Assembly (NCBI RefSeq): GCF_025118155.1
Contig: NW_026251405.1
Coordinates: 186,001 to 250,000 of the forward strand
DNA from: Cokeromyces recurvatus
Lineage: Eukaryota; Mucoromycota; Mucoromycetes; Mucorales; Mucoraceae
Length of the DNA stretch: 64,000 nucleotides
Direction of reading: 5' to 3'
The notes beneath the pieces are model-generated. The model had not been told where the DNA came from. It did no database searches and saw nothing but the letters and a program-made list of their open reading frames with translations. The translations under genes were made by a program, and so were the position numbers. How positions within the stretch are numbered: position 1 is the stretch's first letter; the number at the start of each line of letters is the position of its first letter. This document shows positions 15,001-25,058 of the stretch, piece by piece.

Positions 15001-18000
15001 TGGATGAAATACATGGCATGGCTCTGTATCCAAAGATGCTATTGTATAATAACATTAGTATAACCCCTCTCAAAAAATATATATATATAAATTTCTTATA
15101 GATACATACTAGTTGATTTTGGAAGACGGACTTCGCTAGGGTTAATGAATTCATACAATTCAGTAAGCGTTACAGCGAAGGATAATCTTTTTGTCATCTT
15201 GTGCGATAAAGGACGAGACAGTCTTTTAACATATTTTCGAAGATGTGAATTAGGATTGTACATTAAAATACTTGCCAAGTTATCAGATGCATTAAATGGC
15301 AACAGTTGTATAATTTGATTTATATATTGAATAGGGATTTCATTCATAGAGGAGAATAAGGTCATATCAAGTACAAGTTCAAAACTTTTGTTTGAAGCAC
15401 GCTCTACTGTCTAAATACATATATACATACATACATAAATTAGTTCAAATTTATTGTCTAGATGTAAAAAAAAAAAAAAAGGTTGTAAGATAGATACCTG
15501 TAATATATGATATACTAATAATTCAAAATCAATACTATCAGCTGTGATATTTCTAGCAATGAGATAAAATACAGGTCGATTTGCTTTTGAAACTCCACCT
15601 TCATAAAAGATATTCTTTGAAACAATTGGTTCTACACTACGATGACTATTGCGACGCATAAATTCAGCGTAGAGTTGATTTGCTGCTGCATATGTATAAC
15701 TTCTCAATCCACTAAACTCTTGCTTAGAGGCTTCTGGAGGTCTACCTAGTTGAGCTAACAAATTAGAAAATTTATCAAATTGGCGTTTCCACATAATGGC
15801 ACTTTCTTGATTCGTGTATTGTCTTAGTCTTCTTGTTGCAACTTCTCTAGATATACGCTCCATATTATCAAACAAAACTCTATGTAAACAACTGTAATCC
15901 TTTTCTTCCATAGGTCGAATCTCGAGTCCAGCATTATCACTACCATTGGGGCTCATATCACCCTTATTTGCATTTGTAATATTAGATTTAACTGAAACAT
16001 TTGAGATTTCACGAAGGAAACTAGTCACTTTATAGATATTATTTGTTAGAAAATCATTTAGTACTATCATGTATGCTTCTTTAGCACCAAAGAGAACATT
16101 GTTGGCCAGATTCTGAATGACTTTTGTTGTAATTAAATGACCACGCTTCATGTCACGTGAAATCACTATATTTGATTTAACTAACCCTTCCGATTCTGGT
16201 GATACAATAGCTGGGCAAAAGAAACGTAAGAAAATAAATGCACCAACAGCAGTATATTTTGCCTCTGGATAACGTTCACGAACAGCAGTTAATATACAAT
16301 GACACACTTCACGAAACGCTCTTGGCGCTTCGTTTGCTGAAGCACAAATAGCATTTAAGAAGAGCTCGGTTGCATTGATGACATTCTGTTTATTTTTATG
16401 AACATCTTCACCATTACCAACTTTTGATGAGTCCAATTCAAACGTTTTTTCTTCTGCTGGCTTTTCAGATAATTTTATAAAAACAGGTTGTAAAACGGAA
16501 CGAACATAATCTGCTCCATTCTGTTTTGCAAATACAGATAAAAGTCGAGTAGCAATACTTGTTCGTCTTAATAACTCTGTCTCACTATCTACAAAAAGTA
16601 TACAAATATATATAATATCAGTAAAATAATATCAAAATATAAAGGAAGAGAGGAGGAGGAGGAAGGGGGGAAAGGAAAGTAAGATACCTGTATTTTGAAC
16701 CTCTCGTTCAATCACTGCCTTCAATAATACAAGGACTTTTCCTCTAGAGGCAAAACAGGCTAGTAAGGCATTTGCAGCATCCTCAATATCTGAAGCAGGG
16801 CACACATCACAAAGTGATAGAGCAATATTTAAATCAAGATCCACAAGCATCTATCAAATCAAATAAGTCAAAATTCCCTTATACAAATATATACAAATAT
16901 ATATATGTATATGTATATATATAGGACTTACATCTACAAGTTTCTCATAACGATCCGTTATTACTGTTTCTGCTAAAGTTTCAAATTCAGTTCCCTGATT
17001 AAGAATGTTTGTTAAAACTTTCATAAATGCCGTCCTCATTTGTGTATCATCATGATAACCCATTGACAAAGAATATTTTAACCCAATGTCAACATTCGCA
17101 CTTAACAGGTTAGACATAGCCAATATCGTACTTTCTTTCAAGGGAGCCAAGTAGGTTGACATATTATCCTTATTCTAAATGTAAAATAAACAACTTTATA
17201 ATCAATAAACGACTATTCATTTATAAGGACTTACTTTTCCTATAGAATGAACACCATTTTCTAAGTAATGACGAGCGCGATAAGATGCACTATCAGACTC
17301 AGTCTAAATATAACATATTAATCATTCAAACAATATTCCATTTTCTAATTAGTTACTCCTCCCCCTTTTTTTTTTAAAAAAATTTTTTTACCTCTGAATC
17401 TTTACATCTGTTAAGCAATTTTAAGAAAAAAGTAAAATACTTGTAAAATATTCGGCTTTTAACAGGTGTTGGATCAACCTCATGTACTGGATCAGGTGAT
17501 TGAAGAGGTAATTGATGTAGTAGACTAACAATCGTATTCAAGCATGCCAAGTCCAATTCTCGATGCATTTTTTCGCTTTGTGTTGTTCCAAAAGAAACAG
17601 AATGATTCACCATATCAGGTTTCTATATATATAAATAAGTATATAAGAAACAGTGATTAAACATATATATATATATATATATATAATTTTACCAAAGAAA
17701 AATCACTTGTCCATTCCACAATAATTTCAAGTAGCTTATTACGTAATCTAAACTCTTGTCGAAGAGTCACTTTATCCTTCTTCATCATTAAAACTTCAGT
17801 TAATTGACAAAACTTAATCTTAATTTTCAATGCTAATTGTTCACTTCCTAGTTTGTTTAAGTATTTAGCATATTGATCAATTAAACTACTAAGATCAACT
17901 GTCAAAAGATTTTCAGGAGAGTCCTCCATACGATCAAGCACTAATTTTAATACGCTAATTGCTTGCTCTACAAACAATGTGTTACGGCTATTACAAACTG

Positions 18001-21000
18001 GATCTCCTTCAGTTCCAAAATACTTGGTCAAGGCTGTTTCCATATAACGGAATAGCATAGGATAAAGTGCAGGTGAAAGATCAGTACCAAGGATTTCCTT
18101 GACCCATTCGCGAATAATAATATTATCACAAAGTAAGAGATCAATCATTTCCATAACGAATCTATTCACCATAGCAGATGATTCAGTAGGTGTAGAAATT
18201 CGTTTTAGTGTAGGTTGATCATTATAACGGGATGAAGTTGGTGAAGAAGGCGCTGATGATGGTAAAGCTGTATCTGCCATCAGACAAATACCTCCTAAAG
18301 CTGCTAAAAAACCTGCATAATTCTGCCACTCAGAATATTTGTCATCATCCATACTATTCGTCTCTGTTCTAATACTACTCAATGATAATGAATGTGTCTG
18401 TCTATTCGATGAGGATGTGGGGTTTCTAAGTTTATCATGCCATGCTGGAACACCTCTTCTTATATTGTTACTATTGTTTACAACGTTCTCTTGAAGTTCA
18501 TCTTTAGATTCGTCGTGGAATTTTATTATTGAAGGCGTCATATATTTCCATCTTTTATATACTTCTTCCCATGCTGCAAGATTTCCTGGTGCATAATGTG
18601 TCATAATTCTAAGTAATTTTCGTATTTGTTTTTGTTGAGATTTACGACCTGTGACGATACCACTATTAGCCGAGAGTTGTTTATAAATAGGAAGATTTTC
18701 GACAAGCATTGATACTACATGCTGAGGGTCATCGATACTTTCTGTAAGCTGTGATTCTGTACATATATGACCGAGACAAGTAATAGCTGATGAACAAATT
18801 TCAATATCGGACGAGCAAAGTAAAACTAATAATGCTACCTCCAACCCAATGGATGCCTGTAATCGTTCTCTTGTATCTGATCCTTGAGATGCAATGTCCT
18901 TTTTGTATACATATATATAATATATTAATAATAATTACTTTATATTTACAAATTATCTATTATCTTACCCTATGTGCTCTCAGAAATTCATTTCTTGATT
19001 CAAAAAGCTTTTTTAATAATTCTAATAAACGCCTTAATCCATCCTCTTTTTCTCTATTATCTAAAAGTTGTTTAGCTAATGCAAACATGACCTGTGATGA
19101 AATTTTCCAAAAGGACTCTATAAAGTTTGGAGAAGAGCTCCACTCTAAAATATATGAAGGCTGATGCAATTTATAAAGACATACAGCAGCAGCATCTCTA
19201 ATGAATTGATTCTGAATACGAAGACAATTTGTAATAGCTACCATAACAGTTGCATTCTTATCAAAGCGATCTACATTATCACCCTATCATAAGCCCCCCA
19301 AAAAAAAATTAATCTGTATCCTTCATTTAATTTTTTTTTTTTTTTTTTTTTTTTGGAAAACATAACATACACGTATAACCAGGTTTGGATCAGTTTGATA
19401 CAATCTTAATAAATCCAAAACAAGTTCTAAGCGTTCACTGTATGGATCTATACGAATTTCCCTTTTTGTCTTTTTATCATTTGTTGAATTATTATTCATC
19501 GCCTTACGACCATTTGAACCAGGATTTAGAGTGATATTATCGATCTTTGAAAAATCTTTACTTGCAAACTCTATAAATAAATCTTTTAAAGGACCTGACA
19601 ATGAATCATACAATGCTGTTACAGAGGGATTCCATGGAAGTCTATTTTCTTCTGAAGCAATAGCAAGACAAGCTTTAACTAAACTAATTTTAAATAATGT
19701 AGGTGATCGTTGATTAAGACATGTCGGGAACAAACTTCGTAAGGTGTGCCTAGGATTAAGACGAAATAGGGCAACAAGACAATCTGCTAATAAAGAACGA
19801 TGATCAATAATGATTCCTAGCCCACTCATTAAACTATCTGCAATCAAGGGCCTATCTCGATCAAAGAGTTGATTCCTTAACTCGGTCTCTATATCAGGTA
19901 CAATATGTCGAAGAGCAGAAGCCTCTGTCTTTGGCACATAGGTCGCCGCTTTACAGATATCTGCATAACAAATAGCAGCTAATTCAGCCATTCGACCTGG
20001 TTTTAAAGAATTTTTGAGAGTAGCAAGGAAAAACGTCTTTTTTGAATTTACATTTCTATGACCATCCGGATTAGCTGATGAACATAAAAGATCAGGACAA
20101 AGAATAAGAAGCATCGTCTGTAACGGCCAAAGGTTAGCTTTCTTTCTAGTTGTATCTGCTAAGGATAAACAAATTTCAAACAACACATCTGGACCACCAT
20201 CCAATTTTTTCTGACTTTGACATAATTGCATAAATTCACTTGGATAAGTTTCAATCCAACCCCAAATAGCTCTACGAAGAATAGCTGCGACAATAAGCTG
20301 AGTTGTTTTCTTTAAATTGGGGAAATTCAAACAAAGCTCTAGATAAATTTAGGTTAATATATGTATGTATGTATGTATTATATTTATAATACATATATAA
20401 ATATGTATAAATATATAGCGTTAGTATACCTGAAAGAATAATACTAAGCCTTTTCGAATTTAATGAACAACATTCTAATAATCGCATATCTGATGTCTCT
20501 GGATTTTCATCACTCGTTGTGGATAAATAAAGAATACGTGTTCTAACTCTTAGAAACACTATATTCCAATTGCTTGCACTCAAATAAGCAATCACTCTAC
20601 TAATAGCTTTATATATATCTAAAATGATATCAGCTGAAGTTTTTGTTATATTGCTAGCAGTATAATATTCGGTTCTAGTTATTTGAGTGTTATGATTTGT
20701 CATATGTCCATATTCCCTTTCCTCCATAATAGTTAGTTGATGCATCATACGACATACAACAGCTAAAACATGTTTTGCAACAGAATCTTCAAATGGTGGA
20801 GGATCTTCCATTTCGATAAGTGAAGGTCCATCCGATGCAGACCATTTACTATAACGAGATGAGCTATCAAAACTCTGTATTGAGCTTTCATATCCTCCAG
20901 CGACAGAAGATGCCTTTACTGATACACTATCAGATTTAATATCCCTTATATATTGCCAATGATGTTGCATACATGCTGAGAGTAAACGAAGAATAAATAA

Positions 21001-21283
21001 TTGTGATTGTAGGTTCTCATGTGGAAAATTTTCCTCATTTGTTGGCATCTAAAATAAAATAATAAAGTTAATTTTATTAACTTTAATTTTTTCGGGTATA
21101 TTTTGATAATTTTACTTTGACACCGTCTAATAGGTTTAGTAAAGTAATTGCTATTGTCGGTAATCTAAACTTTGATAATTCAATCAAAGCAGCAACTAAT
21201 AAAAAATAAATAAATAAATAAATATGTATCGTACATATTCGATTCTGTTTTTTAAAAAAAAAAATCCGAACTTGCATCTCCCC

Positions 21284-21321
<38 letters not shown>

Positions 21322-21642
21322 TATGTTGAATATACCTCTAAAATGATGACACATGTACAAAAGAAAAAAAAAGTTTAAATATTTATATTAAAAGCATTAT
21401 TAAATAAATAAATATATAAAGGACACATACGTTTGATTTATAAGAGGATCATTTTCTAGAACTTCTAATTTTTTTCCACTATTACTAGGTAGCTAAGGAG
21501 AGAAACAAAAAACACGTTTGTAAAGAGATAAGTATTTATCTTTATTTATTTATTTTTTTGATCTTTATATATGTATGTATATATATACCCTGATAAGTAA
21601 TCGATTCACTAAACTCGCAATAAGTTTTGTATCTGGACTCAT
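12066..21642 (-). CDS. NF1: Neurofibromin / IRA-type Ras GTPase-activating protein
   Basis: Negative regulator of Ras: stimulates GTP hydrolysis at membranes. Exons, 5' to 3': 21642-21589, 21492-21431, 21195-21116, 21048-20430, 20338-19371, 19283-18969, 18898-17693, 17622-17392, 17303-17235, 17174-16932, 16850-16688, 16588-15498, 15410-15110, 15038-14731, 14646-14146, 14073-13413, 13346-12407, 12333-12066. The RasGAP domain spans about residues 1260-1580, with arginine finger in LLRRTSIA (about 1345) and FLRFFCPAIVSPE. It is followed by a Sec14/CRAL-TRIO segment, a PH-like module (about 1800-1900) and the long C-terminal region with RTIRPNDVPG and TLEFLSECFIGF, all in the order of animal NF1. 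Length about 2693 aa, against about 2800 for human NF1 from memory. All exon phases agree except between exons 2 and 3, where two bases are needed (see findings). Expressed from its own T-rich leader. Confidence 0.96.
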
Positions 21643-22243
21643 TTATGAATTATAACAAATGACATGTAATGTCTATAATCGATCGTCTTTTTGTTTTTAT
21701 TTTTATTTTTGTAATGTCTTCTTCAAGTGACTGAGTTCAGTATGTTTGTACGTACGTATAAATATATGTATATGTTTATATATATATAGTTATATATATC
21801 TTTATATTTATATACAAAATAAAATCTAAAAAGAAGAAGATAATCAATAAGAAAAAGAAAAATAATAAAAGAAAGAAAATCTTACCAAATGCAATTCCCC
21901 GGGTACCTTAAAGCGGGGTTTGTCTTCTACTTGCTGCTGCTACTGTTACAGGCACGGTGTTTAATCTTAAATAAGATGATTGGAACTCATTTTATGATCT
22001 GGGGTTGAAAAAATAATACGATTAAACATTTTTTTTTTATATTTTTATAAATTGAAATTTATAAAGCGACCTATGGGCACATAATATCTTTGCTATATTG
22101 CATTGCCCAGGTCAGTTCAAATTATGTGAAAAAAAAAGTATCTAAAAACCCTCTTACAGGACAAGAGGTAAAAAGGTAAAGGAAAGGAAGAAGAGAAGGT
22201 GAGAAAGAAAGGGAGAATATTATTAACAAGTTTAAAGGGACAG
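21643..22243. other. Upstream region of the neurofibromin gene
   Basis: About 600 bp holding the probable promoter/leader of the minus-strand neurofibromin gene. Near 21898-21918 a short inverted repeat, CCCCG..CGGGG, stands out from the AT-rich background. 22150-22215 is purine-rich. No gene recognised. Confidence 0.5.
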
Positions 22244-22372
22244 TCAGTTGAATAATTTCCTGCCTGGATCAAGAAGTGGAGGGGGTAGTTTGTCGTGCAT
22301 TAAGTAATCTATTTTCTGTAGAATGGTATACATAACTGGCCAGCGATAGAACCAGGCATAATGAAAAAATAA
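22244..22372 (-). pseudogene. Relic of an unrecognised repeated protein (copy L)
   Basis: The minus strand reads WFYRWPVMYTILQKIDY, then MHDKLPPPLLDPGRKLFN and a stop, directly beside the left end of the transposon. The right flank of the transposon (24020-24202, plus strand) encodes a clearly similar segment, and a third copy lies at 41885-42085. No Met-initiated complete gene can be drawn. I do not know the family. Conserved features are a W..xWP motif and PP..xDPG followed by LLNWLS-like residues. The two copies here read outward from the element in opposite directions. Confidence 0.6.
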
Positions 22373-22374
22373 TA

Positions 22375-22414
22375 CAGTATTTTTGGTTGAGTTTGGGACG
22401 TTTTTAAAAAACTT
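22375..22414 (+). repeat. Left terminal inverted repeat of the Tc1/mariner-type element
   Basis: Begins CAGTATTTTTGGTTGAG after a TA at 22373-22374. Matches the reverse complement of 23961-24000 with two mismatches and one single-base gap over about 40 bp. Confidence 0.9.
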
Positions 22415-22535
22415 TGGAAAATTTTGAAAATCATTTTGAGATCCCATTTACTTTTTTTTTGGACTTTGTAAAAATCAGTTTGAGACGCAAGTAAGATTTA
22501 TTAAGACGTAAAAATGGGAAAGAGATAGTATTATT

Positions 22536-23695
22536 TCAAGCCAATTCCTTTTTGCAAACACCTATCCCAGTATGAAGTTGCGTGTTTAACCCAACCCTGA
22601 TAATCCTGCGTAGTAACAGTTTTACATGCTTCGAGCGGGTTTCGTCTGATATTTTTTTTTTGATTTTGGACCAGCACTCTTCGATAGGATTTAGAAAAGG
22701 TGAATATGACAGCATGAATAGAGGTTTATAGTCCCGAGCTTTTATGACATTAACAACAAATTTACTATGATGTATTTTGCAGTTGTCCATCACAATAAAA
22801 TGCCCTTTCATATCATTTTGGTCCATTACATCCATAATTGATTCCATGAATTTCAAAATATGATACGCAGTTGGTACCCTTTTTGAGAGGTTTAGGCTTT
22901 TGGTTTGATGTATCTGCTTTCCTCTTCTTTGAATCACGCTCATTCGGATTATACTCTTTTTCAAGCTGTACAGCTTCATGTTTCTTTAAGGGTTCAACTT
23001 TAGAAAAACTAAGGATCCCTCTTGCAGTTATGCAACTAATGATGCTGATATTCACACCTTTTTTATTATAAACCTTTACTTTCGCTGGTTCACCAACTCT
23101 CGACCAAGCTCTGCTTCTCATCATTTGTGAATGAAAACCGGCTTCATCTACAAACACACAGTTTTTCAAAAAATCGACACCTACTGCTTTCCACTGAGTT
23201 ATCACATGGTATCGAAGATTTAAAGTCCTTTGTGAGTCTCTTTCTGCAGTGTATTTGCTCGCTTACTTGAGACTCAAAAAAACATTTCTCACGAATATGA
23301 GTGCAAAGGCTTGAAATAGCAACATCACCTATTTCTAGAAAGTTGCTTAATAACTGCGATCTGGCTTCTTCAAGAACAATCGATGGATTTTTATCAAAAA
23401 GAACAATCAAGAATTCGGTATGTTCTTGAAATAGTTTTTCAGGTTTGACAGTTTTTGGTTTGACTGTTGTGCTTGGAAGTACGTGCCCGTCACCACTATT
23501 AAACTCGTCCAAAAGTCTATAAGCACCTGAATGAGGTATGTTGCATACCGCAGCCGTTTTAGGGACAGATAACCCCTCTTCTTGGAGCATCTTGATGAAT
23601 CTTTCTATCTGGTCTGCTCCGTACTTTTTATATTTCCTCGTACTGAGCTTGACTTTACTCATGTCAACTGTAATTTCCTCCACTAAGTCTTCCAT
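22536..23695 (-). pseudogene. Tc1/IS630-type DDE transposase, frame-broken
   Basis: Three pieces in different frames make one transposase. 23695 to about 23260: N-terminal helix-turn-helix region (YGADQIERFIKMLQEEG, SVPKTAAVCNIPHSGAYRLL). About 23260 to 22880: first catalytic aspartate in VFVDEAGFHSQMMRSRAW. About 22880 to 22536: second aspartate in HFIVMDNCKIHH and the glutamate in SPFLNPIEECWSKIKKK, with 34 residues between D and E (DD34E). Frame changes lie near 23205-23260, where an in-frame TAA also sits in the second reading frame, and near the AAAAAGGG at about 22880. In an intact protein the element would cut and paste itself through its TIRs. The breaks indicate a non-autonomous copy, unless they are sequencing errors. 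Confidence 0.9.
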
Positions 23696-23960
23696 TGGCT
23701 GAGGTTCGATTACTTATTGATTTAAAAATTCAAAATGAACTAAATTATTCATTATACCAAAATCAAGCTCATAGTTATCAACTTTCATCTCATATTGTGC
23801 TCTCTTAGTAAGGATTCGGTTTCTGGGTTGTACTCAATGCAGTCCATTTAGTATGAAGTTTCAAGAAAAAAGAAACTGTCTAAAAGCCAAAGTCTTAATT
23901 TTTAAAGTATAGTCTAAATGTAATTTATTTTATGTCTTAAAAAAACTAAATAAGGTCCCA

Positions 23961-24000
23961 AAAGTTTTTAAAAACGTCTCAAACTTAACCAAAAATACTG
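23961..24000 (-). repeat. Right terminal inverted repeat of the Tc1/mariner-type element
   Basis: Reverse complement starts CAGTATTTTTGGTTAAG and continues as the partner of 22375-22414. Followed by the TA target duplicate at 24001-24002. Confidence 0.9.
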
Positions 24001-24019
24001 TACAGTATTTCTACCCATC

Positions 24020-24202
24020 TCGTTCCTCCTCAACTTGTTTCCACTACATAAACCTCGTCGTCCTTCTGATTGTACGAGCTGGTATACTTTATGGCCTATT
24101 CTTTGTACAACTCTACATGAACTTGATTACTAGTTCCATGATGAATTTCCTCCTAATCTTGTCGATCCTGGTCTCAAGCTGCTGAATTGGTTGTCCAAGT
24201 AA
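24020..24202 (+). pseudogene. Relic of an unrecognised repeated protein (copy R)
   Basis: The plus strand reads SFLLNLFPLHKPRRP, then W..LWPILCTTLHELDY, an in-frame stop, FHDEFPPNLVDPGLKLLNWL and SK before a natural-looking TAA at 24200-24202. Alignable along most of its length with copy L (22244-22372), and at its start with the minus-strand copy at 41885-42085 (LLNL.P, W...WP). The internal stop and lack of an initiator mark it as a remnant of a C-terminal coding segment. Function unknown. Confidence 0.6.
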
Positions 24203-25058
24203 TAGTGTGTGTCTTCCTGATCACTTTAATCTGGTTTGTATTTAAATTGTTTCTTCTCACTTTCTCACTTTTTCGCTTTTTCCTCCTTATATTTTCTCTT
24301 AATTCCAAAATACTGCTCTTTTCTTTTTTCCCTTCTTGTCCTTTAGGAAGGTTTTTATTCTTTATTTCCCCTTCATAACTGGCTCGGGCAATATTGCGCA
24401 TTTATTTCGTCGCTACATGCTCATTGCCAAAAAAAATAATAATAATAATAAAAATCAGAATTTAATCGTAATCTGTGACTTGAAAGATCAAGAAAGACAA
24501 TAAGAGTGATTATTATTCGTAAAAAAAAAATGGTTCAAGCAGAGATACAAGGATGATATATCTTCGTTCTGTTGTAGTATATATTTTTATATATATACTT
24601 TATATATTGAAGAAAAATAAGTACAAGTCTATCTTTATATCGATACTAAAGGATGTAACAAATTTCAACTAGAACATAATATGTGATCTAAAGGTTCTCG
24701 AGTAGTAGAGAAACTATCTTGAACAGCATATATTCAAGTGGGCACTACCTGTTAATTGAGTATTATTTAGATAATAGTCACTTATTTTTTATTTTATTTT
24801 TATTTTTTTTTTACTAATTTCAAAACACTGAAGTGGGCTCCAATCATACAATTATTTGGAGAAACTCTTATTACAGATATGTTTATTTACTTCTTTTACT
24901 GCTTGATGATTGTAGTATAATTATAAAACTATCATTTGAAACCCAGCAAAACATACATGTTAAATATAATGCGCGTTTTCGCGTTACTGTGCTCCGAATA
25001 TTTATAAATAAATAAATAAATATACGCATTTTTGTTTTGTTGTTGGTTTTAAAGGCAA
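24203..25058. other. Intergenic region upstream of the ATRIP-like gene
   Basis: About 850 bp with T-rich and A-rich blocks. The part nearest 25058 is presumably promoter/leader of the ATRIP-like gene, with a TAAATAAATAAATA tract about 35-55 bp upstream of the ATG. Nothing else recognised. Confidence 0.5.

Larger units (their letters stand above)
22375..24000 (-). mobile_element. Tc1/mariner (IS630) superfamily DNA transposon, 1626 bp
   Basis: A discrete element bounded by about 40-bp terminal inverted repeats that start CAGT, with the TA target dinucleotide on both sides (22373-22374 and 24001-24002). The size, the TA duplication, and a single internal transposase with D, D and E residues in DD34E spacing all fit Tc1/mariner. 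The transposase frame is broken, so this copy should not move by itself. The TIRs are still about 95% alike, which suggests insertion was not ancient. Confidence 0.93.

Noticed and set aside
21893..21905. TCCCCGGGTACC resembles a cloning-vector polylinker (SmaI-KpnI)
   Set aside because: The flanking bases do not continue any polylinker I know and the surrounding DNA is normal AT-rich genomic sequence, so it is most likely chance.
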